Assembly: GCA_029582165.1 (NCBI GenBank)
Contig: CM055874.1
Location: forward strand, 46,244,769 to 46,308,768
Source: Portulaca oleracea
Lineage: Eukaryota; Streptophyta; Magnoliopsida; Caryophyllales; Portulacaceae
Direction of reading: 5' to 3'
DNA length: 64,000 bases
Shown here piece after piece: positions 10,386-21,278 of this stretch. Both the position numbers and the translations under genes were made by a program. Under the pieces are notes generated by a model. It was not told the origin of the DNA. It ran no database searches and worked only from the letters and a program-made list of their open reading frames with translations. Every line of letters starts with the position of its first letter. The stretch's first letter is position 1.

Positions 10386-13170
10386 ATACTTTGTGTTAAT
10401 GTTAGAGGAGGGAGAAGAATGTTAATACTAGATATAGTAAGATTGACAATTATTTTTAGATTTTCATTAAAAAATGAACTATTATTATGGGACAAAAGGA
10501 GTATATTGTTTTATTGTGCATATACATGTACATTACCTCGCATATGGTTTTGTTTTTAATGTTTTGTTAGAAATTTGATATCTGACTATGCCTCTAGCGC
10601 GTTAACAATAAATAGCAACAACTATTAACATAGATTCACGTTTTTCACCTGTTTATAGAGATTCAATTATAGGCAGATTGCTTTCAAAAAAAAAAAAATT
10701 ATAGGCAGATTGTTTCAACTGAAAAAAGTTACCTACGGATTCCCATTTATTTATCTTGCTTCATGGTTTGACGATTTTTATTTTTTTCCCCTTCTAGGTC
10801 GCAAATTAATGTTTAATACTAGCTAATCCTAAGTTTTTGAGCCATATAATTCTTTTTTTTATCTGTTCTCCTACCAGGAAAGAAAAATTTATGCATTGAC
10901 CAATGAACCTTTGAATTGTTTGATGTAACCTTTGAAAAAGTATGACCGGTATATATTGGGTTTAAATAAAGATGAGTCAAACATATACTGAACTTTGAAA
11001 AGTACTGCTGTATTTTGGATTCGGGTTGATTTGACGGATTATGAGCCAACCTTTTTTCCCTTTTTTATTAGAAAAAGCTATTTTGAAATATTCTTGTCCA
11101 ACATATACAGAATATGCTATTGTCGTAAAATTATAATGAATATTTTGACTTAAACTAAATAAAGAAATGATGTAAGATCAAATTGTACTCGTAGTTTCAT
11201 ATCCACCCATCACAATCCAAAATTACCATTTGCAAATTGTAAAATCCTACAAAGTAGCTAGTAAAAACTCATAGTCAACATCATCACACTCTTATAACAC
11301 TCACTCTTTATGCCAATATATCAAAATTAAATTTTTTTTATTTTTTAAATTTGTTAATTTTTGGTAATTTTGGATAAAAACTGATAAATTTGGATAAATT
11401 AGAATTACCCATAAATTTGACATGCCTTAATGTGCACTTGAAATACACGCATATAATTAATGTCCCTACCTTATATCCTAAATAAATTATTCTAGTTTGA
11501 CTAATGAGGTCAAATTTTTTAAGTTTTGACCATTAATTTTCAAATTATATATTGAGTTAATGTACAATTAGATTTATAATGAAAAATATTTTTATTTAAA
11601 TATAATATTACAAGTTTTATTAAGATAAAATGTAAAAAATTAATAGTTAAAGTCTTACCTTGAAGACTTTGTAAAAGTAAAATAGACATTAGCTTTTATT
11701 AAGATAAAAGGTGAAAATGATATATTGAGTTAATGGAGAGAGTATTTGTTTTGGTGATGGTGTGTCAGATTGCTGTCCAATGAATCTAATTATGATTAGC
11801 ATATATAGTCAAACAATTTGCATATCAAAGTTCTCAGATCTATAACTTACTTCTATTGATTGCTTGCATTTTATTTTTTTTGACAAATTACAGTCATCAA
11901 GCCCTTTATTAATCATCATCAAATGTGCCCAAAAGAACAGGAACAATAGCCAAAACTATAGCATCCGAATGACAATTGCTTTCTTGTTAACTGAACCTTG
12001 ATTAATACAATATTCAATAACATGTTATTTTTGAGTTTTTAGTTCTTCAAACTTTGTTAATTTGGACGGAAATTCTAAAATGGGAAGAACTTTTATTTAG
12101 TGACATTTTTAATATTCAATAATATTTTTATGACTAATAAGTGATATTATGATGAATTTTTAATACGGATTTGATTAATAATTTTTTAATGGATAACTTT
12201 TACCACAACCACCATATAAATTATGAGTCATGCCTATATTTATAAAAAAAGTCACTACGAATTTATACATTATAACTTTACCATAAGGCAGGTTTATATA
12301 ATACTTATTGTAACTTGGACTTATTTCATGTATTGTATAGTTGATGCAAAGATGCTAGAAGCGATGATAGCCCATGAACACTGGAAATAGAGGAAGGGCT
12401 ATTAAGCCTATCATTGCACGACAATTTTTGTGACATCTTAAATTAGTTTCAGTTGTTTTCGTTCTTGGCAATTTCATATGACTATTATATTTTCCACATA
12501 TGACTAAATATAATTGTGTTGTTAATTACATGTTACTTTTTGACAACACAAAAAGAAAAGACTAAATAGTATAATTATGTGCTCTCAGTTCTTAGGTTGA
12601 CTTTTGCATGATTTCATTTGACCAATTAATTAGTTTTTGAGTAATGGCTTCGCTTTTGTGATTTTGTCATATTAAATGAAATATTACATATAATCACTCT
12701 CAAGTCTCAAACCATGAGTACAATATATAGTCGTATGAAAGAAGAATAGAGCTTGTGGAACTCATGCACAACTGCAGAATTGACTTCCGGAACCAGTATA
12801 GTAATAGGCATGCATGCACTAACAATTCATGTAAAAATAGTGACAAATTCAAGCCATACAGTGGTACGAGGGATTGGAATGACAGAGAAATTAAACTATT
12901 AATATCAGCAAATAAAAATCATCAATAACAGCAACAGTTGATGTATTGACTAAATCCACATCACCAGAAGAAGAATTTCTTAACTCAATTCAACAAGATT
13001 GATAGGTTTGAATCAATTTTCTTGATCAGAATAGTAAAAATACAATTCAAAAGGAGCGTAAGAACATCCGCAATGGTGGACATGAGTTATACTTGCTGGA
13101 TAAGGTGGAAGTAGTACGACCCTCACGTAAAGTTAAAGTTAAGCTCTTCATATTAACTTGCTTTCCAATG
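10386..13170. other. Intergenic, no gene seen
   Basis: AT-rich non-coding DNA. A stretch at about 11295-11430 (CCAATATATCAAAATTA ... GATAAAAACTGATAAATTT ... AATTTGACAT) recurs near 50325-50500, so it is a dispersed repeat. Otherwise I see no structured element. Confidence 0.45.
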
Positions 13171-13175
13171 GTAAG

Positions 13176-14316
13176 TGTTGGGTCTATGGTCAAGGACCTT
13201 CGTCTCTAGTCTGTCAAGGACCTCCAACGAGGTTTTTAATGAAAGATAAAAGAAGCAGTCGAAAAGGGAAGTTAATTAATTTGATTAGCAAAATCAGTGA
13301 TTATTATCTTCCACTCTCACCATAAATAAACTGATTATGTTGTATTATTTGGCAGGATCAAAATCTCCAATCAAAGGCAACTCAAAGAAAGGAAAAGGTT
13401 GCAAATAAACGGAAAGATCAAAATAAGGAAGGAAGATCCCAAGGCAAGCAAGGAAAGAAGATTTCCAACGGATCTCAAGCTGCTTATAAACAAGAAGACT
13501 CAAGGCTAAGATACTCAAGCGATTCCAAGGAAGAAATCGAAGAGTAGGAAATCCGTGAGGATTTCTGAATGTAGTCTGTGAGAAACGAGTTTTTGTGTTC
13601 TGTGTTGAGCCAATCAAGGACATTGGCTAGATGAGTTGTGAATCCTCAAAGGATCTAAGATTTGAAAGAGTGTGTTCTGCACCAAAGTGAATTTGGTGTG
13701 TGCTTGTCAAAACATCTTTTGAAAGTGCCCTTCAGTCAGTCACTCCTCGAGCAGTTGCTACAAGGACCTTACCACTTGAGCAACCAGGTTTACTCTGTTC
13801 TATATTTTGCTTAAAGTGATTGAATAAAGGAAGTTATTCATTAATATATCTCATTGCCCTTTATAACAGTGAAGGTGAGTTCTTAATCTAACGTCATTTA
13901 TCTTACAAAAAATTATTCGGAGGTACCCTAACTTTTGGTGAAATGTTTTTCAGGTACCTCAACTTTTCAAAACTCATTTTGAGGTACCCTTAATTTTTTG
14001 GGTTAGTAATTATTTGGTGTTTTTCCAGCCATCAATTTTATTAAGTGACCGAAATACTCTTATTCTTCTTCTTCAAGGGTATTTCTTCAAAAATGGAAGA
14101 CCAAGGGTATTTAGGTCACTAACCAAATTGATGACCGGAAAAGCACCTAATAATTTCTAACCCAAAAATTAAGGGTACCCCAAAATGGGTTTTGAAAAGT
14201 TGGGGTACTTGAAAAACATTTCACCAAAAGTTAGGGTACCTCCGAGTAATTTTTTATTTATCTTAAGTGTGCTGAATATTTATAAACCCTATTCACCCCC
14301 CTCTAGGGTTCTTTAA
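13176..14316 (+). mobile_element. Sirevirus-like solo LTR with 5-bp target duplication
   Basis: Starts TGTTGGGTCTATGG and ends CCCTATTCACCCCCCTCTAG followed by GGTTCTTTAA, the text typical of Sirevirus LTR ends. GTAAG flanks both sides (13171-13175 and 14317-14321). No primer-binding site or coding sequence follows, so this is a solo LTR. The final dinucleotide is AA rather than CA, read as a point mutation. A MITE (13906-14255) inflates its length. Confidence 0.8.
13906..14255. mobile_element. Mutator-like MITE, GGTACC family, copy 1
   Basis: A foldback element whose ends read (C)AAAAAATTATTCGGAGGTAC, with inverted repeats of about 110-130 bp. The 10-mer ATTTATCTTA lies outside both ends (13896-13905 and 14256-14265). 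The word AGGTACCYYAACTTTT repeats at element positions 16, 47 and 77. Inserted in the Sirevirus-like solo LTR, so younger than it. A second copy is at 50.6 kb. Confidence 0.85.
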
Positions 14317-14321
14317 GTAAG

Positions 14322-14897
14322 CTTGAGTTTGATTAAAATTATTTAAAAAAGGTGTAGGTCCACATTTAATAGTTTAAATAGACTACAACATAATTTTTTT
14401 TAAAAAAAATTGTCGAGAATCCCGTATTCGTCTTCGCGCGACGAGCACGAGTTCGAGTTTTTTTTTTTTTTTTTACCGTTGACACTCGTCGTTGTTGCAC
14501 TATCTTTCTTGTCCTCACTCACATCACATCAACGCCATGTCACTCTCAAACTCACCATTGTCGGAGCTCTAACAATAAGAGATAACTAAGAATCCCATGC
14601 AACAAGTAAGGTTGAGGGTAAGAGTTTTGAAACATAAGGAAGCTTCTAAATCATAGGGGGTAAGTCTTAAGACGAGCACCTCTCGAAAAACCTCACCGTA
14701 CCACCTTAATGATAGCCTTCCATATAGGGGAGAACAAAAATTCCCAGAATCCCGGTCCCATCCTAGTCCCAGTCAACATCCGGTCACAAAATCCCTCCTA
14801 ATAGTGTCGGGATCGAGAGTTGAACTTAACCTCATTTTCTATTGCTGGTCATATATACACACGCACACACATACACATGTTATGTATGTGTATATAT
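14322..14897. other. Intergenic, no gene seen
   Basis: Includes a T-run near 14458, a short GC patch with CGCGCGACGAG near 14436, and a CACACGCACACACATACACA microsatellite near 14858. No coding or element boundaries identified. Confidence 0.35.
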
Positions 14898-15584
14898 TGT
14901 TGGGATTCACCCATGAGTAAAGTATCCCATATCGAAAAAGCAAAAGGAAAAGACATGGTATATAAGTCAAGTGGGCTACTTCTCTTAACACCAATTGATT
15001 TTAAGAAGGAACCTCACTTTAATTGTGTACCATGGGCCTTGGTTGAAGTGGCCTCCCGCCTTGGATCTCTCCAACAAGTAGTATCATAGCTGATGGTTTG
15101 TTCAGCTGGGCGCAAGGTGCGGGAAGGTGATCCCGTAAAAATCACCATGGATAGGAGTAGGGACCATGGCGTGTGCACGGCTGGGTCTCCTGAATGCGCA
15201 GAGCGGTGGCATGAGACTCGGGTGAAGTAGGGTGCGACTCTTTGGAGTAAGGTGCAGCTGGGACTCTTGAGGTAGAGTGGTTGCATGATACTCAGGTGGA
15301 GTAGGGCGCGACTCTGTAGAGTAAGGTGCGGCTATGATGATGGTCACTTGAAAACCTTGACAAAAAGAGGCTTCCCATCAAGGGGAGAGACTCATGTGTG
15401 AAGGGCGAGATTGTTGGGATTAACCCATGAGTAAAGTGTCCCACATCGGAAAACAAAAGGAAATGACATGGTATATAAATCAAGTGGGCTACTCCTCTTA
15501 ACACTAATTGATTTTAAGATGAAACCTCACTTAACTTGTGTGCCATAGGCCTTGGTTGAAGTGGCCTTCCGCCTTGGATCTCTC

Positions 15585-15589
<5 letters not shown>
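14898..15589 (+). mobile_element. Complete TRIM retrotransposon (692 bp)
   Basis: Two 178-179 bp LTRs (14898-15076 and 15412-15589) begin TGTTGGGATT and end TCTCCAACA. Two bases after the left LTR is TAGTATCATAGC (15079-15090), two mismatches from the initiator-Met tRNA primer site TGGTATCAGAGC. A purine tract (GAAGGGCGAGA) precedes the right LTR. TATAT flanks both ends. The 335-bp interior codes for nothing, which defines a terminal-repeat retrotransposon in miniature that depends on proteins made elsewhere. A solo LTR of the family lies at 30070. Confidence 0.9.

Positions 15590-15645
<56 letters not shown>
15590..15645. repeat. (TA)n microsatellite, left arm
   Basis: About 55 bp of alternating TA between the TRIM and the MITE that follows. 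It continues at 16044-16070 on the far side, showing the MITE inserted into the TA tract. Confidence 0.9.
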
Positions 15646-15648
<3 letters not shown>

Positions 15649-16043
15649 AAATTGGACGGTAATATACCGACCTTTAGGAGTGTTGAATAGTAATATACCG
15701 ACCTTCACTTTTGGACAGTAATATCACTGACCTTTGTAGTTTGGTGACATTAATGTACCTTCAAGGATTTACACCCTACAAATTAATAACAAAACTAACC
15801 CCCTAATCCTAAAAATACCGAATACAAACACTCAACACCCCTAAATATACCTAAAAATGGCACCGGTGTTTTTTGCACCGTCTGCCATGTCAGACCGTCA
15901 ACCGGTTCGCCGCCCAGAAAATCCTTGAAAGTACATTAATGTCACCAAACTATAAAGGTCAGTGATATTACTGTCCAAAAGTGAAGGTCGGTATATTGCT
16001 ATTCAACACCCCTAAAAGTCGGTATATTACCGTCCAATTTCCC
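15646..16043. mobile_element. Mutator-like MITE, GGGAAATT family, near-perfect foldback (398 bp)
   Basis: Starts GGGAAATTGGACGGTAATAT and ends with its complement. The ~125-bp TIRs differ at only a handful of positions, implying a young insertion. The word GTAATATACCGACCTT starts at element positions 14, 45 and 73, with a weaker copy at 104. It sits inside a TA microsatellite, so the target duplication cannot be resolved. The ~145-bp core holds no gene. Confidence 0.85.
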
Positions 16044-16071
<28 letters not shown>

Positions 16072-16075
<4 letters not shown>

Positions 16076-17476
16076 ACATATTTATAATAATCAGAGTATG
16101 TATTTTTGGAGCACTTAATAAGTTGCCAAGGGGGAAGATATATAGAGAGAATATTGATAGAGGGAGAGAGAAGAGAAAAGCAAAATTATCCATAAATTTA
16201 AACTTTTTTAAAGAAATACAATTCCCTTGAACAAAATGTGACCTTAATATGTTTAATTATTAGTTGTAATTGTGTGGAATCAACTCAACCAAAAGCTTAA
16301 TCAAGTTGAAGACAAAAAATTTGTATATACCCCTACTAAAGTTTATGACATCTATAAATCCAATATTGAGATTTCTGAGTTAATATTTACCCCTTAAGCT
16401 TTTGATTCAATTTTATTTGTTACTTTTCCAGTGACTTTAGCAGTTTTTTTGGTTAATGTGTGATTTATGATGAAATTTGTTTGCTGAAATGACGATAAAT
16501 TTAACAAACAAATTTTATCACATATTCACATATTTAGAAATACATATTCACTAGTTATTATTTTATGATCGGGTTGATTTCATGTCACTTTATTTTTTTG
16601 TTAGATAAGATTATGGTTAAAAAATGAACTTTGGTAAAAAATAAATTCGGTTCAGAGTGGATCTCATTGGATTCGGATCGTTAATTAGTTTTAGCATTTT
16701 TCAGTCTGGGTCGAATCAGATTGAGTGAGTCATTTGAAATGGGTCATTTTTGTCAGTTCTATAAATGATGAAGATGAAGATGAAGATAGTAGGCACTTAG
16801 GCATATACATATAACATACCAGGCCCCTACCTGCAATTCAACTTGGGGATACCGCATAGTACGTATAGCGCGTACATGGCTGAAGTTACCGTCCTCCTTA
16901 CGTTACTTGCTTGCCTGCTATGCTATCCACAACAGACAATTTTATCCCATCTTCTAAGACACCTTTAACCTTATAATATAAAAAGTTAACACTGATTGAC
17001 TTTCAAAATGAAAACAATGCTGGCAACAATCAATTTTAATTTGCAAAATGACAAATGTCTTGATTTAATATGGCTAATAAACAATTTGAATTTGACCCAT
17101 AAAACATCTAGACATTCAAATTAAGGGTGTCCAATATACTTGTTATTATATACGAGTTTTTGAAAATAAAATAAAATAATTTAAATTAATAATAAAAATA
17201 AAATAAACATTAAATGGCATATACGCAAGCTTCATAAAATTTCACATTATCATATAAATATGTCTACCAAAAAATTAAAAAAATTTCAAATCAACTATAT
17301 ATTAATATCTTCAACTTATACACTTGAATTAGACGAGTTGGAGCTAAGACACGAGTCAGCTGCCATTTAAGCCCTAATTAATTAAGCAATATCTTTAGTT
17401 GTAAACCATGCGCTTGAATAATAATGAAAAATACATTGACAACATGTCTACACAAATTCATTTAATGAGTATCTTT
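16072..17476. other. Intergenic with dispersed repeat text
   Basis: 16310-16550 resembles the MITE at 27981-28284 (TATACCCC..., TTTATGACATNTATAAATCCAA, GTGTGATTTRTGATGAAATTT) but lacks a clear right arm. 16600-16770 (TCGGATCG..., GGGTCGAATC..., GGGTCATTTTTGTCAGTTCT) is related to 21390-21705. No gene seen. Confidence 0.4.
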
Positions 17477-17478
17477 TA

Positions 17479-17744
17479 CTCCCTCCATTCCTCAATATCT
17501 GTCACTTTAATCAATTTTCTATTTTTCATAATATGTGTCACTTTACAATTCCAATGTAACATTAATGACAATTTTTTCAATTTACCTCTTACTTTTATCA
17601 TTTCCAATACAATTATATAACTAAAATAGAAACCTAACTCTTATTTTTATCATTTCAATACAATTATCATTCTCAAAAAAAAAAAAAAAAATTTATAATC
17701 TTCCCTAACCTCCAAAGTGACAATTATTAAGGAATGGAAGGAGT
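17479..17744. mobile_element. Stowaway MITE
   Basis: Starts CTCCCTCCATTCCTCAATAT and ends with the inverted ATTAAGGAATGGAAGGAG, with TA target duplications at 17477-17478 and 17745-17746. Internal direct repeats (TTACCTCTTACTTTTATCAT-type words) and an A-run are present. Non-coding. Confidence 0.85.
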
Positions 17745-17746
17745 AA

Positions 17747-18816
17747 CACTCAAAGTTCCCTCCAAAGTACAATAATAGTTCAAACTCTTGACTTCTCACT
17801 CCTGAAATTGCTGACTCAGTATATCTTTAAAACAATTACTACAAAACAATTAGTAGGAGATCCTGTAATTGGTGACAATGTGTCGTCGGTGAAAGTGGGT
17901 ATCTTGAGAAGAAGATAGAGAGGGAAAGTAAAGATAGAAGAGAGAGTCTTATTGAGAAAATTGAAAATGGATGGTGACAGATACGTACCCAATTCATTGA
18001 CTTAGTTACACTATTTTTTTTAAAAAAAAATATAATAATTTGGTAATATTTTAGGGTTTTGGGTTGCTGTTAAATTGAACACTGCTATTATGTTTTTTGT
18101 GACTTTTTTTTTACGGTGTCCACTTGCTTCAACTAAGAAAATTTCTTCCGAATAATATTAGAGATTCACAATTTTTTTCTTAGGCTAAGGGTGTCCGTGG
18201 ACACCCCTAGAATGCATGTAGATCCGCCTATGAATTTGACCTATATCAGTGAAAAAATTAAATATAAGTATTTAAATTATTATAAATGTGTGTTTCATTA
18301 TTTTGAGAGTTATTATGACTTACAAACTATATTAAAAAATTTATTTATTTATTTATATTTTTTCATGAATATAAAGTTGTTTATAAAATATGTATTCTCT
18401 ATTATGGTTGATAAAATTAGACTATCATTTATAATTGTTGATCAAGCAAAGTATATGTGTTATACTCTAATAATTGATGATTGAAAATATATAATCACTA
18501 AAAGAATATTATTAAAAGTTATAAAAATATGAATAATGTACAATTCAAATTGATTATTAATCCATCTTAATTTAAAACATGTATCATTTTCCTTCTCGAT
18601 TGAGGCTTGCTTTAGTGGTAAGTTCCCAATCCTTCCATCCCCTTTCTCCAGGGTTCTTATCCATTTAAAAAAATGTGCCATTTTCCTTTTTATTTTTCAT
18701 CTCATATTATTAACGCGCAACTCACATTCAAAATTTATCTCTTTATTTAACTAATTTTTTATGGTAAGCAAGAGTTTGACTCATATTAGAGTAAACATGT
18801 CCTACTTAATAATATA
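17747..18816. other. Intergenic with a dispersed repeat and a possible SINE relic
   Basis: 18230-18550 is a direct, diverged repeat of 21955-22260 (shared TAAGTAT.TTTAAAT, TGTTTCATT.TTTT, GATTGATAAAATTA). 18601-18675 has GCTTTAGTGGTAAG, like a Pol III A box, and GGGTTCTTATCC, a poor B box, followed by an A-rich tail. It may be a SINE remnant (low confidence). Confidence 0.35.
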
Positions 18817-19097
18817 CTCCCTCCGTCCCAAATTATTTGTCCCCTTTGATTTAGCACGCATTTTAAGGAAAATCAACAGATTAATCTCAATTAGTAATAA
18901 AATATTAATAATACCCTTAATTTTAAATTCAAAACTACTATTTATATTTTTCCATCTCATATTTAAATGCTTTTAAAAGTCAAACTAAGGGTATTTCAGT
19001 AATTTCAATAAATAAAAATTTTCATTTTAGGAAAGTCGACATAATATTGGGACATCCAAAAATGGAACAGTGGACAAATGATTTAGGACGGAGGGAG
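18817..19097. mobile_element. Stowaway MITE
   Basis: Starts CTCCCTCCGTCCCAAATTAT and ends AGGACGGAGGGAG, with about 30 bp of inverted similarity (ATTTGTCC arms). TA precedes the left end; the right end is followed by TTA, so one base is offset. It lies about 230 bp upstream of the TATA box of the first phylloplanin-like gene. Confidence 0.8.
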
Positions 19098-19324
19098 TTA
19101 TTAATTTGGTTACATTGATAAAAAAATGAGCGAGGTGGATGAGGGAAGAAAAAATATAATATAAATATTTGTGTGTTAAACTTGCCATCAAACTCGTGCG
19201 AGACGAGTCTCATTTTCATTACTGAAATATCGTACACAACCTTATTTGTTTCTGATCCCATATCATGACAGCAGTATTAGAGATTGTGGAAGTATGAGTG
19301 CTGTTAGGGTTTGGAGATTGAGCC

Positions 19325-19332
19325 TATAAATA
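19325..19332 (+). promoter_or_regulatory. TATA box of phylloplanin-like gene A
   Basis: TATAAATA, 98 bp upstream of the ATG, in the context CCTATAAATAAGA that the paralogues at 28583 and 36946 share. All three leaders also share TTTCCACCACCC. Confidence 0.75.
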
Positions 19333-19429
19333 AGAAGCATAAACCCCATGCATTTCCACCACCCAAATCAAGCAATCTACCAAACAAACTAGCTTCATCT
19401 CTTTCTCTCACATCAAATAACTAACACTA

Positions 19430-19951
19430 ATGGCGTTGACTAAAGCATTCAACTGGGGCTTGGCACTAGTGGTGGCCATGGTGGCGGCAACCGCATGGCA
19501 AACAACCCATGGCCAAGTACTGCCACTGCCACTGCCACCAACACTCCCCCAGCCTATAATTAACTCCGTACTTGTCAATGTCACCCTGATATGTCAGCCC
19601 AACGGTGGGCCCAACGGGGGTATCCCAGTCCGTTTAATACTCATTCCTTTTCCCAACCAACCAGGCATTGAACTTATCATTGCCAATGGAGTCACCAACC
19701 CTAATGGTTTTGTCCAACTCACTGCTGATGGCATAAATGGTATCTTAGCCAACCTGAACCTTCCTCTGCTCAACCTCTTAAATGTTAGGAGCTTGTTGTT
19801 TGTTGAAATAATAAACAACAATGGCGATGTTTCCGTCAACGTCTGCTCTCGTTTGGTTGTTGGCCTCGTTGGTGCTGTCCTCCGCACCACCGTTAGTGTT
19901 TTGGGCCCTGTCATTAATGGAGTCCTCACACTTGTGGCTGATACCATCTAA
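19430..19951 (+). CDS. Phylloplanin-like small secreted protein (copy A)
   Basis: Intronless, 173 aa. Residues 1-28 form a signal peptide (hydrophobic core LALVVAMVAATAW, likely cleavage after HG), so the product should be secreted. The mature chain opens with a Pro/Leu segment, then a beta-rich hydrophobic body with two cysteines (C55, C139) that could form one disulphide, and an N-glycosylation sequon at N50. The signal peptide, GIPVRL..., NGFVQL and C-terminal Cys pattern resemble the phylloplanin / Ole e 1-like group of plant surface proteins. Tobacco phylloplanin is secreted to the leaf surface and inhibits an oomycete; that role here is inference. Copies B and C lie downstream on the same strand and A is the most diverged. 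A TATA box is 98 bp upstream. AATAAA follows at 20025. The family assignment is by pattern and could be another Ole e 1-like subgroup. Confidence 0.75.
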   Translation: MALTKAFNWGLALVVAMVAATAWQTTHGQVLPLPLPPTLPQPIINSVLVNVTLICQPNGGPNGGIPVRLILIPFPNQPGIELIIANGVTNPNGFVQLTADGINGILANLNLPLLNLLNVRSLLFVEIINNNGDVSVNVCSRLVVGLVGAVLRTTVSVLGPVINGVLTLVADTI

Positions 19952-20024
19952 TGCAATCATCAGCGCCATGGACGTACCCTAATCCCTACTTTATGTATAA
20001 GCAACAGCATACAGTATACTGGAA

Positions 20025-20030
20025 AATAAA
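20025..20030 (+). terminator. Poly(A) signal of gene A
   Basis: AATAAA 74 bp after the stop codon, the nearest canonical plant far-upstream element. Confidence 0.45.
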
Positions 20031-20329
20031 TGACGATACATTTATTGTATCGTCTTCTTAATTCCCCTTTTTTAGTGCCTTCCATAAAACGTAACTACTA
20101 TCGAGAGTCGTATCTAGTTGGGTATGTACACGTGTAATATCTAATGTAATGTGATGTAATTTATACGTACTCTACTTAATCGATCCTGAAGTTAATTATG
20201 TTCTGCCCTTTTATTTGGTTTTCATGAGCTTTAGGCATCCATGCACGATTACTAATGCTGAAACTACAGGTAAATTATATGCGTAAAAAAGGCAGGGATA
20301 ATATAAAAATTGATAAATATTTTGGGGCA

Positions 20330-20470
20330 AAACATCTTAATTAAGTGTCTTGCCTTTGAATAAAATCTATATATTTGTCAATTAAATTGAAAAAAATTAC
20401 ATGATTGACTTTTATAACTATAATAATATATATAAATGGTATAAAATTACACCATTGTTTAAATTTTTTT
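20330..20470. repeat. Downstream flank of gene A, paralogous to 30000-30350
   Basis: AAATATTTTGGG..., GCCTTTG.ATAAAA.CTATAT and ATTAAATTGAAAA match the flank of gene B. Here GAAAA (20389-20393) is uninterrupted, while in B a TRIM solo LTR splits the same site. This shows that A and B share flanking DNA by duplication. Confidence 0.75.
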
Positions 20471-20544
20471 AAAATTTTTTAAAAAATGTCTAAATTTACA
20501 CACATACAACACTAGAATTTATGTAATGATCACTCAGTAAAAAG

Positions 20545-21273
20545 TGTTGGGTGTCGAGACCAATTTGATGTGTGAGTGGAGACCTACCGGGAGAAGGAAG
20601 GGAAAAGAACGAGCTGACGCTACCAGCGCCTCACCAGCGCTCTTGTCGCACGCATTGTCAAGCTGGCGCTACCAGCCCCTGAAGTAGCGCTCCTAGCGCC
20701 TCACCAATTGTCAAGCTGGCGCTACCAGCGCCTGAAGCAGCGCTACCAGCGCTTTGGTCAGAGAGTTTGAGAAGCTTCGTGCTGCCATCGCCTATTGTGG
20801 CGCTACTAGCACCTGGCAGCTGCTGGACGTTCGCTCTGTTGGGCCGTAAATAAAAGCCCACGAGTGTGTTTTTATTGTGCGGCGGCTATTTTCTAGGTTG
20901 TAACCTAGGGTTTCTTTTCTGTACCTTCTAGTATATATAGGGGTCTTGTTCTCCTTATGTTAACCACAATAGCAATTGAGAGTGTTTCATCTTATACCAG
21001 AAGAGATTGACCTGTAATCTCTGTGTTCCTGAGGGAGTTGTGTGAGAGGCTCAACTGTGACTGTTTAGTTCTCATGTTGTAACTCTAGGAAGGTTGTGAA
21101 AGATTGTGCAGGTCTGGGAATCTCTGAAACACCGTTGTAATCCTCTGATAGTGCATCGTTCGTGGTTTTTTCCCGGTTTGGGTTTTTCCACGTTAATTCC
21201 TTGTGTCGAATCTTTATTTATTTTTCGTCCTTATTATTGTTTGTCTGCTAACTACGCCCTGAGAATCCTAACA
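20545..21273 (+). mobile_element. Solo LTR (729 bp) with perfect 5-bp duplication and GC-rich word array
   Basis: Starts TGTTGGGTGTCG and ends GAATCCTAACA, flanked on both sides by AAAAG (20540-20544 and 21274-21278). Near 20610-20815 the words GGCGCTACCAGCGCC and AGCGCT recur many times, including a ~55-bp unit starting TGTCAAGCTGGCGCTACCAG repeated twice. A promoter-like TATATATAG (near 20933) and leader-like downstream text fit an LTR. There is no internal domain, so it arose by LTR-LTR recombination. The lineage is not determined. Confidence 0.85.
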
Positions 21274-21278
21274 AAAAG

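Noticed and set aside
13345..13623. 92-codon - strand frame inside the Sirevirus-like LTR
   Set aside because: Non-coding LTR sequence with clear LTR flanks; no conserved domain.
15014..15504. Several overlapping - strand frames in the TRIM
   Set aside because: TRIM interiors are non-coding; the frames overlap LTRs and primer site.
19594..19947. 117-codon frame antisense to phylloplanin-like gene A
   Set aside because: Shadow of the sense gene, which has a signal peptide, TATA box and paralogues.
20658..20861. 67-codon - strand frame in the solo LTR at 20.5 kb
   Set aside because: Product of the GCGC word repeats; Ala/Gly/Ser-rich with no family.
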